Shown here piece by piece: positions 24,645 to 35,940 of a DNA stretch of 64,000 bases; within the stretch, counting starts at the first letter, position 1, and every line of letters starts with the position of its first letter. A program made the translations under genes and the position numbers. Source of the stretch: Corbicula japonica (lineage: Eukaryota; Mollusca; Bivalvia; Venerida; Cyrenidae); contig JAZAYU010000010.1 of assembly GCA_038501625.1 (NCBI GenBank), forward strand, positions 2,750,912-2,814,911, given 5' to 3'. The notes below the pieces were generated by a model. The model was not told where the DNA came from. It made no database searches and worked only from the letters and a program-made list of their open reading frames with translations.

Positions 24645-24799
24645 TTAATATTTCGGATCCAGTCCAGCTGGTCTTAAATCATTTGGGTTTCTTCCGTTAC
24701 GTGCTTCCTTCGGTGGCTTTATTGTCCTTAGCCGCCGGCGCACGAACCGCCCGAACCACCCGAACTAAACCGCGCGTTTCGTCCCTTTCTGTGCCATCA
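24645..24799 (-). pseudogene. SAA: SAA-2 exon 4: C-terminal exon, frameshifted
   Basis: The acceptor is tttgtag|TGATGG at 24799, in the phase expected after the S-D junction. One frame carries AAKDNKATE, resembling the SAA A-E-D-S-x-A-D-Q-x-A-N region, and ends at a TAA near 24687. A different frame continues GRNPNDLRPAGLDPKY and then TAA (24647-24645), the unmistakable SAA C-terminus. A frameshift near 24690 separates them. This exon shows what SAA-1 must still have outside the window. Confidence 0.8.
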
Positions 24800-25085
24800 C
24801 TACAAATGAATAACTGGTACAAAAGAGCAATAAAAAAGGCTTGTACACCAGATGAAATAATTTTGTCTGAAACTTTTGTCACCGGGTAAGGTTTACGGTG
24901 AAAACCTGTTGGTGAAATGACATGGGTTGTAGACAGACCCGGTTTCACAGATAAAGCTTTATCTAAAAACTGAATGCTGATCGACTGTCATTTTGGTGTA
25001 TAATTACCTCTTTCTTGAACGGATATAACTAAAGATCCTAGATAAAGCAAGTGTAACAAAGACTATATTATAATTTGCTTAAAAC

Positions 25086-25149
25086 CTTATCATTTCTCAT
25101 AGTTACCACTTGCATGAAATTGCTCCTTTCGTGTTGCCGGAGCATATCA
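25086..25149 (-). pseudogene. SAA: SAA-2 exon 3: core exon with internal deletion
   Basis: The acceptor is gtacag|TGATATG and the end is AAATGATAAG|gtttta. Both ends match SAA-1 exon 3, but the exon is 64 bp instead of 111. The missing 47 bp includes part of the conserved core and changes the reading frame. Confidence 0.75.
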
Positions 25150-26224
25150 CTGTACTAAATCAAGTTAAGAGTTGTATTATTGCATGAATAAAAAGAAGAG
25201 ATACAAACCAGTATATAGCAAGTTATATCGAGAAAATTAACAACATTAAGGGGAGAAAAACTGCAAATGGTGAAAATTGGCTAAAATTTCTAAGAAGTAT
25301 TTTGGAAAAAAGTGATCATTGCCATGGTGATTTTAGTTAAGAAATGTATTTATCTTGGGATGTATTAATGTTTGCACGCTTATCACAGTCTAAAATTGTT
25401 CTAATTACTAAGCAAATACAAAAACAAAAGAAAAAAAAGTTAGCATAAGAAGTCTCAGTTTCATTGACAATATACCGAAACAACTTATACCTGATCTACG
25501 ATATGTTTTGGCGACATAACTAATGAGTTTTCAAGATTCGAGAAAGACTCCCTTCATGTCTACTTTCGGTTTCAAGGTCAAATCATTATGCAGTACTACT
25601 TAAAATTTCTAACATTATTTGGCAGATGACCGCAACATATTTTAGAAGTTTTTACGCAATATCTATATCAATTGTCTAGACGCTTTGAACAGCGATTCAA
25701 GAGTTCTGGTGCAAACGGTATTTCTTTTTTATGCGTGTCTGTTCTTTTTAACTTAAGATTTTTTTTTCAAATTACTTGAACATCCAAATCAGCTGCTGGA
25801 CACTATATTTCTTCACTTACACTTCCATTGGGCTGCCAGTGAGAATTAATGTCGAGTTTTGAAAAGATACAGCAAAATGAAACCGAAGGTAGGTATAATG
25901 GTAGTCTTTCTTGTAGTTGTTTTTGTCTTTCAGTATTATCTCAACAACATATTGAAGTTAGATATATTCATCATCTTTTGCAAACGTTATGTTTTGATAA
26001 AATGGTCTTCAGTATTGTGAATGGATTCAAATGCATTTTCCTTTAATAGTCACTTGTGTTTATCTTTGAAGTTGTGTGCTATGCATAACATATGTTGAAA
26101 ACAACTCAACTTTCTAAAACTCTTTTTTGTTTATGCTTCACCTCACCAAAGTAGCATGTTTGCAATATCTTAAAATTGTTCAGTTTCATTATTGAACGTT
26201 TAAAATTATAAGAAAAGAACTTAC
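25150..26224. other. SAA-2 intron 2
   Basis: AT-rich; no coding exon or recognisable repeat. A plus-strand 65-codon ORF at 25849-26046 has no support. Confidence 0.4.
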
Positions 26225-26542
26225 GGATAAGTTTCCATCAAAGGATGCATAAGACGACCTGAATCTGGCACTTTATCCCAATCGTAATTTTCTAATTATT
26301 CATCTCTTTGGTCTCCTGTCTCTGTCTGTCCATTCCTCGTCTGGTCATTTTCTGTCTGGCCATTCCTTGTCTGGTCATTTTCTGTCTGGCCATTCTCTGG
26401 TTGGTCCTTCTCTGTTTTGTCCATCATCCACATCTCTGGTTGCCATTGGAAAGGGTTCCTAAAATTCGAATGTACTCCTTGTAAGGAGACAGCCAGCACG
26501 ACAAGAATAGAGAGAATGGCAAGCTTCATGATAACAGTGAAC
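26225..26542 (-). pseudogene. SAA: SAA-2 exon 2: signal peptide plus acidic Gln/Asn/Thr repeat insertion
   Basis: The acceptor is cataG|GTTCACTG at 26542, the ATG is at 26529-26527 and the donor is TATCC|gtaagt at 26225/26224. It encodes MKLAILSILVVLAVSLQGVH, nearly the SAA-1 leader, then a stretch with about five copies of a heptad-like (E/R)NGQTEND/QT repeat (about 26390-26310) that SAA-1 lacks. An in-frame TAA (26298-26296) follows DQRDE. The same frame resumes after the stop and ends LMHPLMETYP at the position of SAA-1's MWRAYS. As read, the first 77 codons form a complete secreted acidic peptide. Confidence 0.75.
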
Positions 26543-27535
26543 CTATGAAAAAACAAACCAATTGTTACTTTACCACAAAATGGAAATATAATAAAACAAT
26601 CTAATGTAAATGCTACTTATTAACTTTAACTTTTAACTTATCTATTGTGTTCAATGGAATGTTTAAAACTGTTGTTTTTCAATTTTAAAAGGTCACTCTT
26701 CTTTGAACTAATTTCCCACTAAATTGTATTGGTTGAATTAAAAATGTTTCATGCACGTATATAAAGTGTACATGTACGTATATAAAAATCCAGAATAAAA
26801 GTATTAAAAGTTTTTTTTTAAAATTGTGTTCTTGAACAAAATGACATTTTCATCCTTGACGTTTTTTAATTATTAATTATAATGATAATACTTATTATTA
26901 ATTATTACTACAATCTGTTTATTATACATTGGCCAACTTCGCAGTTTATAAAATAAACTATTGGATTAGTAGTGTAATGTTTTCTAAAGAGCTAAATAGT
27001 GATATCAAAAATATTATGCTATCCGGATACTTTTTCAGTATCCAGATACTTATTTCGTATCAGAATATTTATAAATTTAAGTTATCTTATATCATCGTAA
27101 TATGGTCTAAAATACGTAAATGATTGCATCTAAATTGCAACTGAAGGCACGTCGTAGTCTTTCTTTCAGTTATGACAATCCTCAAGTTCATATTATAAAA
27201 TGCTAAAAGGATATCTTCCAATTAGTGATGTCCCCATATCGCTCAAGCATTACTGAATATTAAATTATATTCCTCTATCAGCTACACATGTAGTCGTTAA
27301 GCGCTGGTTTAAAGTGTTTTGTTCAATAAATTATATGATATATTTTGTGTGAGAACATTCTTCCACAGAATTTCAATTCTAAGACTTATTCCGTTCTTAA
27401 CTTTAGTCACCCACGAGCCTTATAAAAAAGAAACCGACGTTTTGGAAATGTTTCACGCGTTTAGAAACTTTTTGTATAAATAATTTTTAAGCATTGAGCG
27501 TCATGTACATGTGGATTTTTATTTGATGTACAGAT
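26543..27535. other. SAA-2 intron 1, proximal part
   Basis: Very AT-rich. It contains the small inverted motif 'tatccggatactttttcagtatccagata' near 27017. No gene was recognised. Confidence 0.4.
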
Positions 27536-28302
27536 GGTTGTCCGTTTCCGGAGAATTTACTAGTTCCGGCAGATTCCGAATATTACTCATGTATTTCCGG
27601 TTGGCCCCTGTGCGGCGAAATGTAGACAATTATTTTAATCAAACATCGATTTATTTTTATAGTGATTTTCAGAAACATTGATAAACATTAAGTTTATGTA
27701 ATAGAAATTAAAAAACGTGCCAGGTATGGTAATTTTGCATGAGCGAGTCGTGTTGGAAAACCGCGTTCTATAAATACTCAAGTGACCTACATTCAAAACG
27801 TCAACAATGTTGCAAAAGCTTAATCAATGTTTAATGAACAATAATTTCAGATGGTATTAATACAAATATTGGTTGGTTGAAATTGTTTATTTGTACAAAA
27901 TTTGCTGTCCAAGGAGGGTCATGTATTCATGATTTTTCTTGACGAGGCCCCAAATGGAGGAGCTTCTTGCAAACACGTTTGTCATTATAAAAAATAAAGA
28001 GGAAACAATTTTAATTATTTGTGAATATGTTTGATCAGAAAATATCCCAAAAAGAAGTGTTTCCAACACGACTCACTCATGCAAAATTACCGTAATTGAC
28101 ATGTTTTGATTTTTTTTCAATTCATAAACTTAATGTTTATCTATGTTTCTGAAAATCACTACAAATATATCAAATATATATAAATCGATGTTTGACTAAA
28201 ATAATTGTCAACATACCTTTCGCTGCCAACAGGCGTCAACCGGAAATACGTGAGTAATATAATAGTAATATTCGGAACTCGGAACTAGCAAATCATCCGA
28301 AC
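27536..28302. mobile_element. Foldback/MITE-like palindromic element, about 230-bp arms
   Basis: Sequence from 'atttactagttccg' through 'gtgattttcagaaaca' and 'attttgcatgag' to 'gtgttgg' (27550-27755) is repeated in inverted order at 28065-28295 ('ccaacacgactcactcatgc' to 'ggaactagcaaat'). The arms are moderately diverged. The interior of about 310 bp has no transposase. Confidence 0.75.
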
Positions 28303-28872
28303 CGGGCAACCTTCAGAAAGCGCCCAGGGTCGCTTGTAACATTGTGTTGCTCTGTAGGCAGTTCTTTTAATGCTGCAATCCACAGAGCTGCATTTACATC
28401 ATGCACATTGGTATACTCAAGATCAACTTCCAAGGAAACATCCATTTGAGGCTTGATTTTGAAGTGATGGTAGCCTTTTAATAATTACCGAGTGTTGTAC
28501 ATTAATTCTAAGCTATTAATTGTGATATTTAATGCAGATATTAACCTCTTGGTATTTTACTTCACGAGAAAAAGTTTAAAATATGACTTGACAAGGTGTT
28601 GCAGCTGAACCAATAAAAAACATCACGTTTGGCGCCCCTAGCTATGATTTTTACCTATGACTCATTTTCCACCGGAAGTAGCAAATACTCGTCGGAACTA
28701 GCTAAATGACAACAGCGATAAGTCAACCATTTGCAGAAGATTTTTGAATGAAACGCAAAAACCGAAAATTTTATTTTATGAAGGAGATAGTTTCCTACTT
28801 ATATGCGAAAAACATCTTTCCTAGATCGACTGTATAAAACATTTTATGTACAAAATATGAAAAATCCACCGG
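28303..28872. other. Spacer, no gene recognised
   Basis: It contains a further 'ccaccggaagtagcaaat' block near 28668, similar to the end of the preceding foldback element. Confidence 0.4.
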
Positions 28873-30317
28873 AACCGGACAACCAACTGTATCGTTGTGT
28901 GCGAAAGGACTTAAGTTTTCGGACAAACAGGCTCTGTAGTAAACTGATACAAATTAAGAATAAAATAATAGGTCGTCAAAATAGTGCAAAGGCAGTATGA
29001 GTACCACCGAAATAAGGAGTTATACGTTTATTTCACTAAGGTGACGATGTGTTCTAAGAAACGTAACAGGTAATCTCAATTAAAAGAAAGAAAATGGAAC
29101 GCCAGTTAAAAGAAATTCACAGCTAAAATAAAAAAAAACGAATCTACATGGTACATGCGACCCGTACTGAAGAACTGTTAAACAAACAACGAACAGAAAA
29201 TACAGCCTGTATAATTGTCGTAAAAAGGTGGGAATATCATATAACTGATAAACTGAAATTATTACTTTAACAATTAACGATCTAAAAGCATTATAACCTA
29301 AAATAGCAAAGTAAACTGTAAAATATTTGATAAACATAAAAATAATATATACATACATTGTATTTACAGATAATTGTTACCGTCTAGAAAAATCATGTGA
29401 GTATTAAATGTACATGACTAACCTTGCTGGAAGATTCGTTATATGTATATGCAAAGTAGTTGTATGAAAACTATCACAACAGGTAGACCCAAGAAGGTAC
29501 TATCGAAGACTTGATGACAAAGCTGTTTTAACGCTCTTCAGCTGAAGACCTTGAACTTGCTTAAAGCCGGTGCAAGAATGCGCGATGCAGTACTTTCCGC
29601 GGACTTATATAACTACATTTCTGTATCGCTCGTCCAATCAGAATTCAGCAATGTGACAACGTGTAAACAACCTTGATATCTACAATAATGACCCATTTTT
29701 AACTGCATTCACAACAACACAATTTTATAATCCTGTTTATTGAATCCAAGTCTTTATTCCGGATAAACACTAACAGGGTTCTCATATAAAAAATAAACAC
29801 ATAAACTGTATATTCTTACATGTCAGGCATCTTGAAAAGCAATAAGTTAGGTTGCCAATTGTGTGGATGTCATTAAAAAAGGTAGATGAATTAAGTAAAC
29901 ATTCTAGCTTAATTATATATAAAACTAACATGTATAGAAATGCGTCATCATGGTTATTCTGTGATAAATAATAGTTATATCAACCCCCAAAAATCAACAA
30001 CACCAATTAAAGTTCTAGCTGTATTCTTTTCAAACAAAGCCTCACATAATATTTTAATATTATAATAACAGTTGCTGTTATTGTTCTTTTTTTACTGTAC
30101 AAAAATGAAAACTTACTTGTTTTAAATTCAAATATTTTTAGTGATGATATATTTTAACTTGTATTTGATTCGTGGTATTTGCACATATCTGGGCATTTGA
30201 TAAAGCGGGAATATGCTGTTTTTAACAGGTATCAAGGTTATCTCCTCTTTCCTAAATTTGGATGAGATTGGTAATTTTTTTACATAAAAGCCTCAAAGAG
30301 ATAATTTTACTGTCAAA
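28873..30317. repeat. Tandem segmental duplication, unit 1 (1.45 kb)
   Basis: It is essentially identical to 30431-31877; the differences seen are a 2-bp change in an A run and one t/a substitution near 29363/30923. It contains the SAA-2 promoter and 5' UTR exon. It is separated from unit 2 by a 115-bp filler (30318-30432) copied from 35574-35688. Confidence 0.97.
29423..29640 (-). promoter_or_regulatory. SAA-2 promoter and 5' UTR exon, copy 1
   Basis: On the minus strand: inverted CCAAT (29638-29634), then TATATAAG (29611-29604), then an exon ending GCAAG|gttagt at 29423/29422. It is homologous to the SAA-1 5' region at 8190-7967, sharing 'gctcttcagctg' and 'gccggtgcaagaatg'. The start site is probably near 29578. 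Confidence 0.6.
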
Positions 30318-30432
30318 AACGAGTGTTTTTTGTTTTACTCCAGACTGCATATTTGAAGTTAATGAAACTGCATTTTAGTGGTCAACAATTAATTTGAAAT
30401 GTCCTGTTCCATTTAAAGTTTCCACAAGTCAA
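30318..30432. repeat. 115-bp junction filler identical to 35574-35688
   Basis: The block from 'aacgagtgttttttg' to 'ccacaagtcaa' is identical by eye at both places. It sits exactly at the boundary of the two duplicated units, with 1 to 2-bp overlaps at each junction. Confidence 0.92.
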
Positions 30433-31877
30433 CCGGACAACCAACTGTATCGTTGTGTGCGAAAGGACTTAAGTTTTCGGACAAACAGGCTCTGTAGTAA
30501 ACTGATACAAATTAAGAATAAAATAATAGGTCGTCAAAATAGTGCAAAGGCAGTATGAGTACCACCGAAATAAGGAGTTATACGTTTATTTCACTAAGGT
30601 GACGATGTGTTCTAAGAAACGTAACAGGTAATCTCAATTAAAAGAAAGAAAATGGAACGCCAGTTAAAAGAAATTCACAGCTAAAATAAAAAAAAAAACG
30701 AATCTACATGGTACATGCGACCCGTACTGAAGAACTGTTAAACAAACAACGAACAGAAAATACAGCCTGTATAATTGTCGTAAAAAGGTGGGAATATCAT
30801 ATAACTGATAAACTGAAATTATTACTTTAACAATTAACGATCTAAAAGCATTATAACCTAAAATAGCAAAGTAAACTGTAAAATATTTGATAAACATAAA
30901 AATAATATATACATACATTGTATATACAGATAATTGTTACCGTCTAGAAAAATCATGTGAGTATTAAATGTACATGACTAACCTTGCTGGAAGATTCGTT
31001 ATATGTATATGCAAAGTAGTTGTATGAAAACTATCACAACAGGTAGACCCAAGAAGGTACTATCGAAGACTTGATGACAAAGCTGTTTTAACGCTCTTCA
31101 GCTGAAGACCTTGAACTTGCTTAAAGCCGGTGCAAGAATGCGCGATGCAGTACTTTCCGCGGACTTATATAACTACATTTCTGTATCGCTCGTCCAATCA
31201 GAATTCAGCAATGTGACAACGTGTAAACAACCTTGATATCTACAATAATGACCCATTTTTAACTGCATTCACAACAACACAATTTTATAATCCTGTTTAT
31301 TGAATCCAAGTCTTTATTCCGGATAAACACTAACAGGGTTCTCATATAAAAAATAAACACATAAACTGTATATTCTTACATGTCAGGCATCTTGAAAAGC
31401 AATAAGTTAGGTTGCCAATTGTGTGGATGTCATTAAAAAAGGTAGATGAATTAAGTAAACATTCTAGCTTAATTATATATAAAACTAACATGTATAGAAA
31501 TGCGTCATCATGGTTATTCTGTGATAAATAATAGTTATATCAACCCCCAAAAATCAACAACACCAATTAAAGTTCTAGCTGTATTCTTTTCAAACAAAGC
31601 CTCACATAATATTTTAATATTATAATAACAGTTGCTGTTATTGTTCTTTTTTTACTGTACAAAAATGAAAACTTACTTGTTTTAAATTCAAATATTTTTA
31701 GTGATGATATATTTTAACTTGTATTTGATTCGTGGTATTTGCACATATCTGGGCATTTGATAAAGCGGGAATATGCTGTTTTTAACAGGTATCAAGGTTA
31801 TCTCCTCTTTCCTAAATTTGGATGAGATTGGTAATTTTTTTACATAAAAGCCTCAAAGAGATAATTTTACTGTCAAA
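30431..31877. repeat. Tandem segmental duplication, unit 2
   Basis: Direct copy of 28873-30317 at an offset of 1558-1560 bp. Its near identity implies a very recent event, or two haplotypes placed in series by the assembler. Confidence 0.97.
30983..31200 (-). promoter_or_regulatory. SAA-2 promoter and 5' UTR exon, copy 2
   Basis: Exact duplicate of the copy 1 promoter: CCAAT at 31198-31194, TATA at 31171-31164, donor at 30983/30982. Together they give the SAA-2 locus two identical alternative first exons. Confidence 0.6.
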
Positions 31878-33120
31878 TTTGGAAGTTCGTGGCATTTACA
31901 GATGAGCTGAGAAAAGGATATTAACTGACTAATATATTTCACAACCAGCATGTGTTAAAAGAAATTAATATTTTTTTCTGTACATAATCAGTTCATTATT
32001 ACTGAAATTTTAATAGAAAAAGGAAAGGATTCCTAGAGGCCGCCTACTACAACTGCTACTCCTTCTGCTACTGCTGCAGCTGCTGTTAATAGTTCTGCTA
32101 CATCATCAACTATCGTAAATAATCCTGCTGATGCAGCGACATTTATAACTACAACCTGAACAACCACAATAACTTCTTCTGCTGACTCAGATATAAACAA
32201 AGTTGACCAGGCTGTGTGAAAGAGAAATTTACTTGCTTTATATGACAGACTTAAATATTTTTTTAAATTCCGGCTTAGCTCAGACTAAATGCCATAAGAC
32301 CCCGTTTTCTGATAAGGGAAATTTACAACATACTGTGCGTGTTAAAATTCAGTAAATTTAGTCATTTACAGATGAAAGGGTAATGCATAAATTTAACAGA
32401 ACATACTTGACGGGATCTCGTCTTCATAAAAAGTTCTTTGGTTTTCTTTGTGCTGAGCATCGTAAATAAAAAAATAGTTCAGATATTAATCCTATAATTG
32501 AAATGCCAAAAAGCTTCAATTTAACCAGTCAATTATATCTTAATTACACAAGCCTTTGATATTTAGACAGTGAGCGAATAAATAAAGCCACTTAATGAGA
32601 AAAAACATGTCTTTATTGACGACTCAAAAGAGCAGTTTTAAATTATATTGTATAAATGTAATGGAGAATATACGCTTTTAGATCTGTGTCCGTATTAAAA
32701 TTTCATTTATTATCGCAAATGTTTGACTTAATTATGATAAATCGCTGTCGTGCATTAGGCCACTTGTTTAAATTCAGAATCCTTCGTCAGAATAAAATAA
32801 TTATAAAACTAATCTTTAAATTTAGACGAAATCACGACTCTTCTGATATGGTATGGTTCTGTTGATTAATAAATGAATACAATATTTAAATAACAGCAGA
32901 TTTGATAAATAACGTGGGGTTTAAACCATGCCGCTTGCCTGGTCGTCGGAAAAAATGGAAAGCGATCTAAAAATATTAACTTGTTCGAAAATTGCGTAAA
33001 TATAAAAGTATTTCATGCTTTGGAATATTATTCGTCTGGATGGAACATTTCTTTGAATTTTAGAACCATCTTTATAATGATAAAAAAGTACTCAGCAGAC
33101 TAACATTATGATTATCTTAA
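31878..33120. other. Spacer with a Thr/Ala/Ser-rich coding-like remnant
   Basis: Between about 32035 and 32215 on the plus strand one frame reads PTTTATPSATAAAA, then a Ser/Thr-rich stretch with a single stop near 32159. It resembles a decayed mucin-like or transposon linker sequence. Nothing else was recognised. Confidence 0.35.
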
Positions 33121-33426
33121 ATAATACCAATATTAATCATAAAAATAAACTATTTTAACATATATTGTTATAAATCCACGACAAGCTAGAATTCACATTG
33201 ATTATAACAAAATTAATATATGGATGAACCTTTAATATTTGAATTTTGAATAAATATTCCAGCATTTTACTGTATAATACCAATATTAATCATAAAAATA
33301 AACTATTTTAACATATATTGTTATAAATCCACGACAAGCTAGAATTCACATTGATTATAACAAAATTAATATATGGATGAACCTTTAATATTTGAATTTT
33401 GAATAAATAGTCCAGCATTTTACTGT
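33121..33426. repeat. 153-bp tandem duplication, two copies
   Basis: The unit starting ataataccaatattaatcat is repeated at 33274 with essentially one difference (aatattcc versus aatagtcc). Confidence 0.95.
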
Positions 33427-34016
33427 TGCTCCATTCACAACATTCAAACGACAACATGCAGTTATGACTTGTTTTGTCGGTTAGGTCCTATATCCATTGT
33501 TTAAGCAAGTCTGTAATTGAAAAAATTTCAAAAAATGACAGCACAAGCACTTGACCTAATTGTGAACCCGAAGAGTGACTGCCATTGAACGGTCAGTGAT
33601 AAAACATTTTGAAGCATGCAGAGCGTAGTATACTAGAATAAAATGTTAGTGGCCTTCTTGTTTTGAATTTACAAATAGCCGTAGAGAATAAAGTCATGCA
33701 TAGATTGCGTTAGTGAACAAATGGTGAAACTTTCAATTAAGAGGAACTGAATTGAAAAAATAAGGTTAAACCAAAGGTTGGCAAAGAATTTATGAGCATT
33801 TTATCACCTTTTTTTGAGAACGAAAGTGCACCAGTACGCCGGTTATAAAGATCCCAGTGTATTGCTAAAAATCAAAGCGTATTTCAGCAAATAACCCTCT
33901 TATTTGGAGCTCTGAAATTACATGCATGGTGTTACTGAGATTATTGAGATGTTAACAATTATAATATGCATTTAATTCTTCCTTCAAATAAAATATCTGG
34001 TTTAGACTATCATTAA
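33427..34016. other. Downstream flank of R2, no gene recognised
   Basis: AT-rich sequence just 3' of the R2 stop region. Confidence 0.4.
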
Positions 34017-34245
34017 ATGTTCACATGACCTGTGTGTACACACTTCCCGTCGGCAAAACGGTCTTACATATACCAAAGTTTAGACAATTCCATTTAATGT
34101 TCACGTGTCCGGTTTGTACTCGATGCACGTAGGCAAGACGGTCTTGCACATAACCTAGTTTGGACAACGTGTATATATAATGTTCACGTGACCGGTGTGT
34201 AGTCAATGGTTTTCGGCAAGACGGTCTTACACATACCGGTCCGCC
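34017..34245. repeat. 80 to 83-bp tandem repeat covering the R2 stop codon, three copies
   Basis: Units begin atgttcac(a/g)tg at 34017, 34097 and 34180, and each contains '(g/a)gcaa(g/a)acggtctt(a/g)ca'. The last unit overlaps the final codons and TAA of the R2 tail exon. The array therefore looks like local amplification of the coding end plus 3' UTR. Confidence 0.85.
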
Positions 34246-34354
34246 TGCCGAGTGGATGCCTTAGAGATGTCGTGGTAGACGTTACTGTCGCAAGCTTCCG
34301 GTTTGTTGGAATTGTTTTCCACCCCTCGGGTGGGTCTCAGATAAACGTCCTTGT
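34227..34354 (-). CDS. R2 exon 10: short cytoplasmic tail and stop
   Basis: The acceptor is tttgcag|ACAAGG; it runs to TAA at 34229-34227. It encodes DKDVYLRPTRGVENNSNKPE, then ACDSNVYHDISKASTRQADR and YV. The first eight residues are identical to R1, and the rest diverges. The tail lacks any catalytic domain. YLRP and VYHDI are possible tyrosine-phosphorylation or adaptor sites (inference). Confidence 0.82.
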
Positions 34355-34940
34355 CTGCAAAATAAAAACAACAACAGGAAATTTTTGTATAACTAACCGT
34401 CGACCCGGTATCAAGTATCTAATTAAGTAAATTTTGTTTGAATAATCGTGATGGATGTGTGAAAGTTTTCAGGAATAAGCCAGAAATTCAGGTTTTTGTG
34501 TGTCTTAAAATGATTGGTTATCTTTTCTTCTATAAATTGAACAATTTTCAGGATTTCAGGTTTTTTAGAATTCCAAATTTTCACCCTTGCATGATGTTTT
34601 TAAGTTTTTATGTGGTGTTTTAAAAAAGGTATAAATTCGAACAAAATGTTTAATATATATGTATTTATGGTGTTCGACGGCTTTCAACGATAGTAAACGT
34701 TTACTTACCAACAATGAAAGAATTTAAATAGTATACGCAAAACTTTGCCCCTTTTTATGAAAAGGTGTCTGCACTTAGGAGATGATCATAATATTTTTTT
34801 TTAATTTAATTTTGCATTATTTTAATTAAGTGGAGGACTACGATGTTGTGCTGCAGGCTGCCCCTAATCCCACGATCAAGGTCATGGTCACTGTCGCTAA
34901 AATATAAATTCAGTTTCCGCTAGGTGCTTTAGTGAGTTAC

Positions 34941-35062
34941 CTTCTAGCCTTTTCTTCATGAAGTTCCAGGACATTTTAATGGCCAGTATTAAAGTAGATA
35001 GGCAGAACACAGCCAGTAAAACTCCGAGAACAATCACAGTTGTTCCGTCACTTCCACCTTCT
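34941..35062 (-). CDS. R2 exon 9: single transmembrane helix
   Basis: The acceptor is tttcag|AGAAGG and the donor is GAAG|gtaact; 122 bp, identical in length and phase to R1. It encodes EGGSDGTTVIVLGVLLAVFC, then LSTLILAIKMSWNFMKKRLE: one hydrophobic span of about 24 residues followed by basic residues, i.e. a type I stop-transfer sequence. Confidence 0.87.
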
Positions 35063-35940
35063 CTGAAATGAATAAAATGTCCATGATTTTATTACATTAT
35101 TATGCCCCCACCCCCATTCGAAGAAGCGGGGGTATATTGCTTTGCACATGTCTGTTTGTCGGTCAGTCCACCTTGTCCGATCAATTACTAGACAATGACA
35201 TACGGTCCTCAAATTTGGTAGGGATGTTTTTAGATGACCCTATTGATGTTCAGGTCAGTAGGTCAAGGTTAAAGTGAACTTCAATACAACAATTTTGCCT
35301 CCGCAACAACTGTACAATCATCTGGGTGATCAATACTAGCAGTTTACTTTCCATTTGGCATTTGGGGTCACACAATCGTGTTTTACAAACATCTCTTGTT
35401 TAATAGTAGTTTTTGAGAACGTTTGTTTAATGTTACAGAGCTTCTTGGCAACATGATACTCGAAGCAACGAATAAAAGATGTATTTTAAATGCTAAGAAT
35501 TAAGAACGACACACACATTTTGTTTTTAATGAAAAAAGTTTTAGGAACAGTTAATATATCTTAATACATCTAGAACGAGTGTTTTTTGTTTTACTCCAGA
35601 CTGCATATTTGAAGTTAATGAAACTGCATTTTAGTGGTCAACAATTAATTTGAAATGTCCTGTTCCATTTAAAGTTTCCACAAGTCAATTGCAAATTCAA
35701 AACGTTATAAAACACAGAGTAAACTAGGTGCTGATGTTGAGAAAACACTGAAATGGAACACTGAAATGGAAAACAAAAATCGACATTGTGAGAAAAAAAC
35801 TTCAAAACTATATTTGTTTTATCGAATTTTCAAAATTCTCGCGCCTGAAATGAAGGAAATGATTTATGATGCCAATTTTACCCCCAATGATTGATTATGG
35901 GTTATTTTCATGGGTTGTTTGCATAAAAGGAATCTTAAAC
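35063..35940. other. R2 intron 8 sequence
   Basis: Apart from the 115-bp duplicated block, this is AT-rich with a 'tatgcccccacccccattcg' repeat-like motif near 35101. No exon was seen. Confidence 0.45.
35574..35688. repeat. Source (or second copy) of the 115-bp duplication filler
   Basis: Identical by eye to 30318-30432. It is located in the intron between R2 exons 8 and 9. Confidence 0.9.

Larger units (their letters stand above)
24645..31140 (-). pseudogene. SAA: SAA-2: serum amyloid A pseudogene
   Basis: Gene-level entry. The same exon plan as SAA-1 is recognisable: duplicated promoter and 5' UTR exon (31.2/31.0 and 29.6/29.4 kb), signal-peptide exon (26542-26225), core exon (25149-25086) and C-terminal exon (24799-24645). 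Three separate lesions are visible: an in-frame TAA at 26296-26298, a 47-bp internal loss in the core exon that destroys the frame and the DKYFHARG block, and a frameshift in the last exon. All splice sites are intact and in matching phase, so it could still be transcribed. The intact first 77 codons could yield a short secreted peptide. Confidence 0.82.

Noticed and set aside
29080..30918. Duplicate minus-strand ORFs (92 and 84 codons) starting MYVYIIFMFIKYF
   Set aside because: They lie in the duplicated SAA-2 intron, differ by a 2-bp poly-A change that alters the C-terminus, and resemble no family.
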